Positions 19,199 through 27,920 of a stretch of 64,000 nucleotides of DNA are shown here, in pieces. Made by a program: the position numbers and the translations under genes. Position 1 is the first letter of the stretch. Each line of letters starts with the position of its first letter. The notes under the pieces were generated by a model. The model had not been told where the DNA came from. It ran no database searches and saw nothing but the letters and a program-made list of their open reading frames with translations. Source of the stretch: Pedobacter cryoconitis (lineage in GTDB: Bacteria > Bacteroidota > Bacteroidia > Sphingobacteriales > Sphingobacteriaceae); the NCBI RefSeq assembly GCF_014200595.1, contig NZ_JACHCG010000002.1, forward strand, positions 248,001-312,000. Direction: 5' to 3'.

Positions 19199-19400
19199 TC
19201 CGGATTTTAAACCCTTCCCGATAACTGTTAGATTAGTATTACAAGGCCATTGCTTATTCCACAACCTTGTGGTTGTTGGTTAGGAGGTGAATTTGGATGC
19301 CATTAGATGTTGTTAAGGATTGCTATTAGATGTTCGTTATGGATTACTATTAGGTGTTTGTTATGGATATGATTCCTTAATAATTATAGTTAGATAGCGC
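19199..19400. other. Noncoding stretch with palindrome and tandem repeat
   Basis: About 200 bases after the long hairpin with no supported gene. It has a palindrome ACAACC-TTGT-GGTTGT at 19261-19276 and the three-copy repeat listed separately. Confidence 0.6.
19302..19374. repeat. Degenerate three-copy tandem repeat, 23-24 bases per unit
   Basis: Units start at 19302, 19325 and 19349 and share ATTAG[AG]TGTT.GTTA.GGAT. The copies differ at several positions, so this is an old repeat. It lies just past the 3' end of the leftward reductase gene. No function is apparent. Confidence 0.65.
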
Positions 19401-20453
19401 TTAGATTACGATTTTAGTGTTGTTCCGGGTAGGGTGCCCTGTACAGATCAGCACTCTTCCGGCTGCGATTTCTTCATCGGTTAAAACTTCATTATAGTCC
19501 ATTCTGACGCCGCCCTCAGTGCAGGAGGCTACGCAGGAGCTGCATATTCCGGCTCCGCAGCTGTAGGGTACGTTGATGTTATGAGCGAGAGCTACTTCCA
19601 GGATTCTTTTATACCAGGGTACTTCTAGTTGGTAGACGTTTTTATTGAATTCAAGGATGACAGTATAGGTGTTTTTGTCTTTGATGACCTTCTCGGTCAT
19701 GTCGTCATCGTCTGCTTCGTCTTCGGGGATGAAGTAGGTTTCTTTTTTTATCTGGTCTATACGAAAGCCTAAGCCTAACAGGGAAATGCGGCACATGACC
19801 ATGTAGTCAATGGGCCCGCAGGTGTAGCATAGAGCGTCGGATTGGTCGTATTGGATGTTTGAGTTGTAGAGGTCGTGGAATGCGAAGCTGTTAAGGCGTG
19901 CGAATTGCAGGTTCTTGGAGTCGCTGAAAAGGTAGATTAGTTTAAAGCGCCCGGGGTAGTCTTTTTGCCACTGGTTTAGTTCTTCGTAGAAGAGGGTTGT
20001 GGTGGCGGAACGGTTACTGTAGATCAGTACTATTTTTGAGTTTTCTTCTTGTAGCAGGGCCGTTTTCAGGATGGAGTAAACGGGGGTAATGCCCACGCCG
20101 GCTGCAAAGAGGAATACAGTACGTTTGATGGTTTTGACAGGGGTATAGGTGAAAATTCCTGTGGGTGGCAATACGGTCAGGATATCTCCGACGGCCGTTT
20201 TGTGGTGGAGGTATTTAGAGATTTCTCCGTTTTCTACAAGTTTTACTGCAATACTAAGGGGTTCGTTAATAGCGGGTGAGCTGCAAATGGAGTAGGAACG
20301 CCTGATTTCTTTGTTATTAACCTGGAAGAGCACAGTCAGGAATTGTCCAGCCTCATAGATTGGTGGGAGGCCATTTACGGGTTCGAATTGAATGAAGACA
20401 TTGTTTCCGGGAAGCTGTGAAATTTCAGTAATACGTAATTGCAGGGTATTCAT
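19401..20453 (-). CDS. Flavin-dependent oxidoreductase with C-terminal 2Fe-2S ferredoxin domain
   Basis: 350 residues from the ATG at 20453 (a TTG three codons upstream is less likely). Domains: FAD-binding (RRSYSICSSP), NAD-binding (FLFAAGVGITPVYSILK, then YTCGP) and a plant-type ferredoxin domain with the Cys pattern CGAGICSSC ... CTGHP. This is the layout of PaaE/Hmp-like ferredoxin-NADPH reductases that pass electrons from NAD(P)H through flavin to the cluster. It follows the histidine kinase by 38 bases in the same direction, so it may share the regulator operon. Partner unknown. Confidence 0.9.
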   Translation of the reverse strand: MNTLQLRITEISQLPGNNVFIQFEPVNGLPPIYEAGQFLTVLFQVNNKEIRRSYSICSSPAINEPLSIAVKLVENGEISKYLHHKTAVGDILTVLPPTGIFTYTPVKTIKRTVFLFAAGVGITPVYSILKTALLQEENSKIVLIYSNRSATTTLFYEELNQWQKDYPGRFKLIYLFSDSKNLQFARLNSFAFHDLYNSNIQYDQSDALCYTCGPIDYMVMCRISLLGLGFRIDQIKKETYFIPEDEADDDDMTEKVIKDKNTYTVILEFNKNVYQLEVPWYKRILEVALAHNINVPYSCGAGICSSCVASCTEGGVRMDYNEVLTDEEIAAGRVLICTGHPTRNNTKIVI

Positions 20454-20491
20454 AGGATACAAATCTATTGATTTATTTTATAAAGGATCGC

Positions 20492-21850
20492 TTAAACATA
20501 GTTGAAAACCAGGGAGAAGATGGTTTTTTCGTGAGGTATTGAGCTGACTTCAAGGTTGCCGTAGTGCATTTTCATGATGTTACGGGTGATGGTTAAGCCA
20601 ATACCTGAACCATTTTTCCGGGTAGTGAAGAATGGAACGAAGATCTTCTCAGCTAGTTCGGGTTCAATGCCTTTACCGTTATCGGTGACGTCGATAAAGA
20701 GTTTGTTTTGTTCCAGACGGTAGTCTATTTCTATTTGAGGGTTGTTAATGTCTTCCAGGGCATGGATACTGTTAGTAATCAGGTTGATTAAGGCTTGTTC
20801 TACCAATTTTAAGTCTACGTTGACGGTGATTTTTGAAGAGGTTTGTCCTACTGATAGTTTTACGTTTTTTGCAGAGGCAAAGGGTTGCATCAGAATCTGG
20901 ATGTGTTGCAGGATCTCACCTATGCTATGGGATTCGAGTTCAGGAGTCGGCAATTCGGCGATTAAACGATAGTCTTTGACGAAGTCCAGTAAGCCGATGG
21001 AGCGTCTTTTGATGGCCTGGATTGCAGGTTTAAGGTCTTCAAGCTCTTCTTTGTTGAGGGAGTCTTTGTCCGAGACCATCGCATTGATAGTATCAGAAAG
21101 GGAGCTGATCGGGGTAATGGAATTTAGGATTTCATGGGAGATTACACCGATGAGCCTGTTCCATGCTTCTATTTCTTTTTGCTCAATTTCATCTTTGATG
21201 TTCTGGAAAGAGATAATTCTATAGTTGGTATTGTAGAGGTTGATCGGGATGACTTCGGTAGAGAGCTGGATCAGTTTGTCCTGGATTTTTAATTCGAGGA
21301 ACCTCTTGCCACCTTTTTCTATGCGCTCTATTTCAGTGGCGAAAAGTGGAAGATGCTGTTTCAGGCGATGCCAGTATTTATAGGCTGGTACTTTGAGTAA
21401 GGCTGCTGCGGCTTCATTAAAGAAGGATATCTCAGCTTGATCGGGCGTAGTGTTATCGTCTTTTAATACGATTACGCCAACGGGAACCTGCTGAAGGATG
21501 GTTTTAATAAGTTGAAACATGGCGTCCTGTTCCAGCTGGATGTCTTTATGGGTTTTAATGATATCATCAAAAGAGCTGTAGAGGTCAGGGAAGCTGCCTT
21601 TAGTACTTTTATTTCTGAAGTTTAAGGTATGGTCACGGGTTTTGACAGCAAGTATAAAGCGTTTGATATCAGCTCTGATCTGGTTGATATAGTTGTAGAG
21701 GGAAATGATACTGATCAAAAGGATACAGGAGACACCAGCAATGGTAAACCAAAGCTGGGTTTTGAGTATCAGATAGGCCAGCAGCAAGGCCAGCGAATTG
21801 ATGAGCAACAGATTAAGGAGGAGCCTGAAAGTGAAACGTTGATAAAACAT
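20492..21850 (-). CDS. Membrane sensor histidine kinase, NtrB-type
   Basis: 452 residues. Two closely spaced membrane spans at about residues 7-50 leave almost no periplasmic loop, so sensing is probably internal. A PAS-like part (about 100-215) is followed by the HisKA box with phospho-acceptor H239 (ISHEILNSITPISSL) and an ATPase domain with N (LVEQALINLITNSIHAL), G1 DNGKGIEP and G2 GSGIGLT. The gene starts 3 bases after the NtrC-like regulator, so the two form one system. Confidence 0.93.
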   Translation of the reverse strand: MFYQRFTFRLLLNLLLINSLALLLAYLILKTQLWFTIAGVSCILLISIISLYNYINQIRADIKRFILAVKTRDHTLNFRNKSTKGSFPDLYSSFDDIIKTHKDIQLEQDAMFQLIKTILQQVPVGVIVLKDDNTTPDQAEISFFNEAAAALLKVPAYKYWHRLKQHLPLFATEIERIEKGGKRFLELKIQDKLIQLSTEVIPINLYNTNYRIISFQNIKDEIEQKEIEAWNRLIGVISHEILNSITPISSLSDTINAMVSDKDSLNKEELEDLKPAIQAIKRRSIGLLDFVKDYRLIAELPTPELESHSIGEILQHIQILMQPFASAKNVKLSVGQTSSKITVNVDLKLVEQALINLITNSIHALEDINNPQIEIDYRLEQNKLFIDVTDNGKGIEPELAEKIFVPFFTTRKNGSGIGLTITRNIMKMHYGNLEVSSIPHEKTIFSLVFNYV

Positions 21851-21853
21851 AAG

Positions 21854-23224
21854 CTATAATCCGAATTTTTCTATCCTGCGGTACAGGGCCGCACGGGTCA
21901 GGCCAAGCTCGGCTGCTGCACGGGATATATTTCCTTTGTGGTTTTCTATAGCCTTTTGTACCATCATTTTCTCCATTTCTTCCAGGTCGAGCGTTACCGG
22001 CATTGGTGTGGTACCACCAAATCTTTGTGGACCTAATTGTAAATCCTGTTCTGTAACCTCTTTACCATCTGCCATAATGATAGCGCGCTCAATTACGTGC
22101 TGTAATTCCCGGACATTTCCCGGCCAGTGATAGTTTAATAAGGTCTTTTCTGCCTTTTCGGTGATGCTGGTGATGTTTTTATGATACTTTGTACTAAATA
22201 TATGTAAAAAATGATTAGCGAGCTGTATAATGTCTTCTGCACGTTTATGCAGGGGAGGAAGTTCAAGTTCTACGGTGTTAATCCGGAAAAGCAGATCCTG
22301 ACGGAAGGTTCCCTTTGCAACCATTTCATTCAAAGGCATATTGGTTGCAGTGATTAACCTTACGTTTACTTTACGGTCTTTGCTCTCTCCTAAACGGGTC
22401 ACTGTCCGGTTTTGAAGCACGGTAAGGAGTTTGGATTGCAGGGGTAGGGAAAGGTTACCAATCTCATCCAGAAAGATGGTTCCGTTGTCGGCAAGCTCGA
22501 ATCTTCCGGGACGGTCATCGCGGGCATCTGTAAATGCACCCTTGGCGTAACCGAATAGCTCACTTTCAAAGAGATTTTCATTTAATGAGCCTAAATCGAC
22601 ATGCATGAAAATATGGTTTTTTCTGAGGGAGTGTTTATGGAGCTCATAGGCGAATACCTGTTTTCCGGTACCGTTTTCTCCAAGAATCAGTACGTTGGCA
22701 TCGGTTGGGGCTACTTTGATCAAGGTGTTTTGCAGCTGTTTGACAGGCTCAGAAGTACCGATGATATGCTCGAATTTACGCGCCTGATCGCTTTGGATAG
22801 AGGTGTTTATCTTTTCTAGTTTTTTGACTTTTTTAGTGGATTGCCTTAATTTAGAGGCAGCAGAAAGCGTTGCATAGAGCTTTTCATTTTCCCAGGGTTT
22901 AAGGATAAAGTCTGTTGCACCTTTTTTGATGGCTTGTACAGCGAGTTCTACATTACCGTAGGCAGTCATCAGAATGACTACATAATCTTTATCAATAGAT
23001 AGAATGTGTTCTAACCAGTAAAGTCCCTCACGGCCATTACTTGCCCCTTTTTGATAGTTCATATCCAGCAGGATGATATCTATTTCGTTATGGCTCAATA
23101 GAACATTGATCTCCTTTGGAGATTTACAGGTGATAATCTGGTTGAAATGCTGCTTCAGAAAGAGCTTTGCACTTAATAGGATATCATCGTCATCGTCAAT
23201 TACTAAAACGTTTGCTTCTGTCAT
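21854..23224 (-). CDS. Sigma54-dependent response regulator, NtrC family
   Basis: 456 residues: receiver (D54 in IILLDMNY, acidic patch D10-D14, K109), AAA+ domain (Walker A GENGTGKQ at 182-189, Walker B TIFLDEIG) and Fis-type HTH at the end (GNISRAAAELGLTRAALYRR). The sigma54-contact loop, normally GAFTGA, reads GAFTDA (229-234). Such regulators use ATP to open sigma54 promoters. A sigma54 promoter lies in front of the divergent exporter genes, the probable target. The following kinase gene is 3 bases away. Confidence 0.95.
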   Translation of the reverse strand: MTEANVLVIDDDDDILLSAKLFLKQHFNQIITCKSPKEINVLLSHNEIDIILLDMNYQKGASNGREGLYWLEHILSIDKDYVVILMTAYGNVELAVQAIKKGATDFILKPWENEKLYATLSAASKLRQSTKKVKKLEKINTSIQSDQARKFEHIIGTSEPVKQLQNTLIKVAPTDANVLILGENGTGKQVFAYELHKHSLRKNHIFMHVDLGSLNENLFESELFGYAKGAFTDARDDRPGRFELADNGTIFLDEIGNLSLPLQSKLLTVLQNRTVTRLGESKDRKVNVRLITATNMPLNEMVAKGTFRQDLLFRINTVELELPPLHKRAEDIIQLANHFLHIFSTKYHKNITSITEKAEKTLLNYHWPGNVRELQHVIERAIIMADGKEVTEQDLQLGPQRFGGTTPMPVTLDLEEMEKMMVQKAIENHKGNISRAAAELGLTRAALYRRIEKFGL

Positions 23225-23299
23225 TTTGTAAGATTTTAGGCAGCTTTAAGGGTTGTAATCTGGTTAGTTTGAAAGGCTGCTGAACAAAAATAAAGGAAT

Positions 23300-23337
23300 T
23301 GTCCGTTGCTGTACAACAGGTGTCCGATAATGAACGG
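23300..23337. promoter_or_regulatory. Candidate upstream activator site for the NtrC-type regulator
   Basis: TGTCCG occurs at 23300-23305 and again at 23321-23326, exactly 21 bases (two helical turns) apart, and the first copy forms an inverted pair CCGTT...AACGG with 23333-23337. CTGT-ACA-ACAG lies between. The site sits about 90-125 bases before the predicted sigma54 start, the usual place for enhancers. Assignment is by position and symmetry only. Confidence 0.4.
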
Positions 23338-23398
23338 TGTTTTTCTGTTAAAATGATTTAAGTTATTGATTTTTAGTGAATTAAATATGTTTTGTTGC

Positions 23399-23416
23399 TT
23401 TGGCATATCCTTGGCT
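23399..23416 (+). promoter_or_regulatory. Sigma54 (-24/-12) promoter
   Basis: TTGGCATATCCTTGGCTT has the invariant GG and GC with the exact spacing of the consensus (TGGCAC-N5-TTGCW; GG then ten bases then GC) and a good TGGCA box. The predicted start is near 23427, 20 bases before the membrane-fusion protein gene. A sigma54 activator is encoded immediately upstream in the opposite direction, which makes a chance match unlikely. Confidence 0.8.
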
Positions 23417-23446
23417 TAAGGGCAGATAGATATTACAATAGTTATC

Positions 23447-24691
23447 ATGGATAAGATCATCGAAAAAAAGAGATTCAGTACCAAAAAGATATTAATGCTT
23501 ACGGGAGGGCTTTTGTTGGCCGGACTGGTGGGATATGGATATAAGCTATCATTGAATAAAGTGTATAAAGCTGACGCAGATAAACTGACGATCAGTAAAG
23601 TTAAATATGGTGATTTTGAGGATGTGGTTTTACTCAATGCAAGTGTAGTACCGCTAACTTCAGTAATTGTAAGTTCTCCGGAAGGGGGAACGGTAGCCGA
23701 AATTTTCACGGAGAATGGAGCTAATGTAGTTAAAGGTACTCCGCTTTTGAGAATAGCTAATCCAAATGCGTTATCTAATTATACTTCGAGCGAGACCAGT
23801 ATTATAGAACAGATTAATCAATTGCGCAAGGTGCGCCTGGATCTGGAACAAAATCAAAGGGTAATGGCTCAGGATATGATGGTGATCGAAAATACATTGA
23901 GAACAGCTGGCCGGAAATATAAAATTGATAGTGCGCTGTTTCTGAATAAAGTAATTACCAGGGAAGAATTTAATACTTCAAGCCAGGATTATGAGTATAA
24001 TAAAGGTAGAAAAGCGATTTTAAAACAGGCTGTTAAACAGGAAAATCAGAGCAGGACGATGCAGTTACAGCAAATTGATGTTTCTGTAACCAGGATGAAT
24101 GAGAGTTTGGAAACTATCCGCAAGAATATAGAGAATATGACCATTAAAGCGCCGGTTTCAGGAAGGTTATCTTCTTATGATCCTGTGATCGGTAAATCTT
24201 ATACGGCCAATGAGATGCTTGGAAAGATTGATGTGATGCAGGGATATAAATTACAGGCTGGGGTAGATGAATATTATATCAACAGGGTAAAGGAAGGGCA
24301 ATCTGCTAATTGTGAGTTCAATGGGAAAACTTATCGTCTTACGGTCAGAAAGGTAATTCCGGAAGTTACAGCAGGGCAGTTCCAGGTAGAATTAGTTTTT
24401 GAAGGGAAATCACCTGATGAGTTAAGAAGAGGATTATCTTTACAAGTAAAACTTACGCTTTCAGATAATAGTAAATCTCTGTTATTGGCACAGGGACAGT
24501 TTTTCCAAAGTACCGGAGGTTCGTGGGTATTTGTGCTGAAAAATGGGAAAGCTCAGAAAAGAAACGTAAAAATAGGCCGTAAAAATTACCTGTACTATGA
24601 GATCATGGAAGGGTTGCAGAAAGAGGAAGAAGTGATTACTTCCTCTTATGATCAGTTCAATCAATATGATATTGTAGAGGTCAGTAAGTAA
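23447..24691 (+). CDS. HlyD/MacA-type membrane-fusion protein
   Basis: 414 residues. One N-terminal membrane anchor (about 13-32), a barrel-sandwich half (VSSPEGGTVAEIFTENGANV), a long coiled-coil hairpin (about 115-225) and the returning half (MTIKAPVSGRLSSYDPVIGK) define the family, which joins inner-membrane ABC exporters to outer-membrane channels. It is the first gene behind the sigma54 promoter and precedes MacB-like parts. No TolC-type gene is nearby. Confidence 0.92.
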   Translation: MDKIIEKKRFSTKKILMLTGGLLLAGLVGYGYKLSLNKVYKADADKLTISKVKYGDFEDVVLLNASVVPLTSVIVSSPEGGTVAEIFTENGANVVKGTPLLRIANPNALSNYTSSETSIIEQINQLRKVRLDLEQNQRVMAQDMMVIENTLRTAGRKYKIDSALFLNKVITREEFNTSSQDYEYNKGRKAILKQAVKQENQSRTMQLQQIDVSVTRMNESLETIRKNIENMTIKAPVSGRLSSYDPVIGKSYTANEMLGKIDVMQGYKLQAGVDEYYINRVKEGQSANCEFNGKTYRLTVRKVIPEVTAGQFQVELVFEGKSPDELRRGLSLQVKLTLSDNSKSLLLAQGQFFQSTGGSWVFVLKNGKAQKRNVKIGRKNYLYYEIMEGLQKEEEVITSSYDQFNQYDIVEVSK

Positions 24692-24768
24692 TCAAATAGC
24701 AATAGAGCTTAATCAAATAATTAGAAAATCCATTCGTAAAAAGACATAAAAATATAAATCATCATATC

Positions 24769-25467
24769 ATGATAAAAATTGAGAACCTGGAAAAAGTATA
24801 CAAAACGGAAGAGGTAGAAACAACCGCGCTGAACGGAATCAATATGCACGTTAAAGCTGGGGAGTTTGTCTCTATTATGGGCCCCTCAGGTTGTGGAAAA
24901 TCTACTTTATTGAATGTAATGGGGCTTTTGGATAAACCTGAAAGTGGCAGTTATAAGTTTCTGGAAACAGAGCTGCTGACTATGAATGATAAAGAACGCT
25001 CCAACTTCCGCAAAAGGAACATGGGCTTTGTATTCCAGAACTTCAATCTGATTGATGAACTGACTGTGTTTGAAAACATAGAATTGCCGCTGATCTATAA
25101 TAAAGTTGCTGCGCCTGAACGTAAACGTCTGGTTAATGAGATGATCGAAAGAATGAATATTGTGAACCGGAGCGGTCATTTTCCGCAGCAGTTATCCGGA
25201 GGTCAGCAGCAGCGTGTTGCCGTTGCAAGGGCATTAGTTACTAAACCAAAATTAGTACTGGCAGATGAGCCTACGGGTAATCTGGACAGTTCTCATGGAA
25301 ATGAAGTCATGGAATTGCTTTGCGAACTGAATGAACAAGGGACTACCATTGTGATGGTGACCCACTCTTCGCATGATGCAAGCTTCTCTAACCGGATTAT
25401 TAACCTGAAAGATGGGCATGTAATTTCAGAAAAAGTAAATAAAGAGCGGTCTGAAGAACTTATTTAA
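24769..25467 (+). CDS. ABC transporter ATPase, MacB/LolD type
   Basis: 232 residues with Walker A GPSGCGKST, Q-loop FQNFNLIDELTV, signature LSGGQQQR, Walker B LVLADEPTGNLD and H-loop VTHSSHD. This is the nucleotide-binding unit of the MacB/LolD/FtsE group. It lies between the fusion protein and the first permease and so powers the exporter. The 77-base gap upstream shows no obvious second promoter. Confidence 0.95.
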   Translation: MIKIENLEKVYKTEEVETTALNGINMHVKAGEFVSIMGPSGCGKSTLLNVMGLLDKPESGSYKFLETELLTMNDKERSNFRKRNMGFVFQNFNLIDELTVFENIELPLIYNKVAAPERKRLVNEMIERMNIVNRSGHFPQQLSGGQQQRVAVARALVTKPKLVLADEPTGNLDSSHGNEVMELLCELNEQGTTIVMVTHSSHDASFSNRIINLKDGHVISEKVNKERSEELI

Positions 25468-25536
25468 GCAACGTTTTCATTTAAAAAGCGTCAATCTGTA
25501 AAAGAACCACAAGCGATTAAATCTGAACCACCAGTT

Positions 25537-27909
25537 ATGTTTAAACTCAACCTGAAAATTACTTTAAGGAATCTCTGGAGAAATAAAACCTCTTCTTTAA
25601 TCAACATCAGTGGCCTGGCTATTGGACTTGCTTCCTGCTTGTTGCTGATGTTGTATGTTTCTTATGAAAAGAGCTATGATAATCATGGAAAGGATGACGG
25701 GCAGGTTTATAAAGTGATGACGAATTTCCTGGACATTCATAGAAAGATCGAATCTACAGGAGAGCTTACCGGAAATATGATTGGGCCAGTGCTAAAGGAG
25801 AATTATCCTGCGGTGAAAGCGATGAGCCGTTATGAGTGGGGAGGGCCGAAGTTAATTGCGAACGGAACTAAAAGTTTTAAAAAGAGCGGCCGCTTTGCAG
25901 ATGCAGACATCCTGAATGTATTTGACTATACTTTTGTTTCAGGGGATCAGAAAACGGCGCTGAATGAACCTGATAATGTAATTGTTACTGAATCTACTGC
26001 GAAGCTCTTATTTGGTACAACGGATGTGCTGAATAAAATGGTCCGTTTTGAGAATAAGCTGAGTCTTAAAATCACAGGTGTGGTTAAAGATATACCTGGT
26101 AATACTTCTGTCTATTTTGACTTTCTGATGCCCTGGTCACTTTATGAAACCCAGTTTGATTGGGTGAAACAGCCCGCATGGACTAATTTCAACTGGTCAA
26201 CTGTGGTCAGACTGGATCAGTCAACTGATGTTGAACAGTTTAATAAAGAGATCGAAGGGCTTATGGAGAAAAAACGTCCTGACGCCAGAGCTTCTGCATT
26301 CGTTTATCCATTAAGTAAACTCCATCTGCATGGTAATTTTGTCAACGGAAAAAGTGTGGGAGGGAAAATTGAACAGGTACGTTTATTTATGGGGCTGGGT
26401 ATAGGGATCTTGCTGATTGCCTGTGTCAATTTTATGAATATGGCCACTGCAAAATCTGAACGCAGAGCCAAAGAAGTCGGAATCAAAAAAACTATTGGCG
26501 CAACAAGGGGAAGTTTGATCAGTCAGTTCCTGATGGAATCATTGGTGTTAACTTTTTGCAGTGCGGTTATGGCCATTGTGATCATTGAGCTGGCATTACC
26601 CTTATTTAATAATTTATTAGGTATTGAACTGGGGATTAGTTATTCAAATACAGAGATATGGGCAGGCCTGATTTCGGTAGTGTTATTGACTGGTCTGGTT
26701 GCCGGAAGTTATCCTGCATTTTATCTGTCTTCTTTTAATCCAGTACAAATCCTTCGGAAAAAAGGCGGTAAAAGCCAGGGACAATTGATCAGTCTGCGTC
26801 AGTTACTAGTGATCGGACAATTCAGCTTTGCCGTGATATTGATTATTGCAACAACGGTGATTTATCAGCAGATACAATATATTAAAAACAGGCCGGTAGG
26901 TTACAAGGTGAATGAACTGGTAGAAATGGAGCAGGATGGTGATCTGGTTAATAAATTCGATGTACTGAAAGCTAAATTGTTGCAGTCCGGAGCTATAACT
27001 GCGCTGGCACAATCTTCAACCAGTATGACTATAGATGGTTCAAATTTTAGCGGTATGCAATGGCCGGGATCTACCCATGCTGATGAACTGTTTACCTTTA
27101 ATCAAATCGCTACAACTTATGATTTTATTAAAACTACGGGTGTGAAATTATTGGAAGGAAGAGAATTCTCTCCTCATTTTGCTTCTGATAGTGCCGCTGT
27201 GATGGTGAGCCGTTCAGCAGTGAAACGGATGAATTTAGTTAATCCGGTCGGGCAGATTGTCGTTTATCATGGAGAGAAGCGGACAATCGTAGGTGTCTTT
27301 GATGATTTTATCTGGGGTTCACCTGCTCAAATTGACCGGCCAATGGTCATTGGATTTTATCAGGGTTGGGGAGGAACAGTTATTATGCGCTTAAATCCCG
27401 CAAATGCACCTGCGGCTAACCTGGCACTGATTGAAAAGATTACTAAAGAGGTAAATCCTGCATATCCTGTGCAGGTTAATTATGTAGACCGTTTGTATGC
27501 AGGGAAATTGCATGCACAAAAGGTGTTAGGTGTATTGTCTAATCTATTTGGCGGACTGGCTATTTTTATTTCCTGTCTTGGTCTATTTGGACTGGCTGCC
27601 TTTAGTGCAGAACAAAGAACAAAAGAGATCGGGGTCAGAAAGGTGTTGGGGGCTTCTGTAGTACATTTGATGCAGTTGCTTTCTTTAAGTTTTCTGAAAA
27701 TGGTGCTGATTGCTATTGTAATCGGTGTTCCTGTTGCAAATTATATGATGAATGGCTGGTTGAGGAATTTTGAAATTCATACGACGATCAACTGGCTGGT
27801 CATAGTACTGATCGCAGCAGGCACTTTAGGAATTGCGCTGATTACAGTAAGTCTTCAGACTTATAAAGCTGCCAAAACAAATCCGGTGCAAGCTTTAAAA
27901 TACGAATAA
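25537..27909 (+). CDS. ABC transporter permease, MacB/FtsX type (first)
   Basis: 790 residues. An N-terminal membrane span (NISGLAIGLASCLLLMLYVS) is followed by a MacB-type periplasmic domain and three spans with the coupling segment AKEVGIKKTIGATRGSLISQ, then the whole arrangement repeats (second periplasmic domain and RTKEIGVRKVLGASVVHLMQ). This double FtsX architecture is common in Bacteroidota. The next gene, 11 bases on, is a paralogue. Confidence 0.92.
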   Translation: MFKLNLKITLRNLWRNKTSSLINISGLAIGLASCLLLMLYVSYEKSYDNHGKDDGQVYKVMTNFLDIHRKIESTGELTGNMIGPVLKENYPAVKAMSRYEWGGPKLIANGTKSFKKSGRFADADILNVFDYTFVSGDQKTALNEPDNVIVTESTAKLLFGTTDVLNKMVRFENKLSLKITGVVKDIPGNTSVYFDFLMPWSLYETQFDWVKQPAWTNFNWSTVVRLDQSTDVEQFNKEIEGLMEKKRPDARASAFVYPLSKLHLHGNFVNGKSVGGKIEQVRLFMGLGIGILLIACVNFMNMATAKSERRAKEVGIKKTIGATRGSLISQFLMESLVLTFCSAVMAIVIIELALPLFNNLLGIELGISYSNTEIWAGLISVVLLTGLVAGSYPAFYLSSFNPVQILRKKGGKSQGQLISLRQLLVIGQFSFAVILIIATTVIYQQIQYIKNRPVGYKVNELVEMEQDGDLVNKFDVLKAKLLQSGAITALAQSSTSMTIDGSNFSGMQWPGSTHADELFTFNQIATTYDFIKTTGVKLLEGREFSPHFASDSAAVMVSRSAVKRMNLVNPVGQIVVYHGEKRTIVGVFDDFIWGSPAQIDRPMVIGFYQGWGGTVIMRLNPANAPAANLALIEKITKEVNPAYPVQVNYVDRLYAGKLHAQKVLGVLSNLFGGLAIFISCLGLFGLAAFSAEQRTKEIGVRKVLGASVVHLMQLLSLSFLKMVLIAIVIGVPVANYMMNGWLRNFEIHTTINWLVIVLIAAGTLGIALITVSLQTYKAAKTNPVQALKYE

Positions 27910-27920
27910 TCACAATAATC

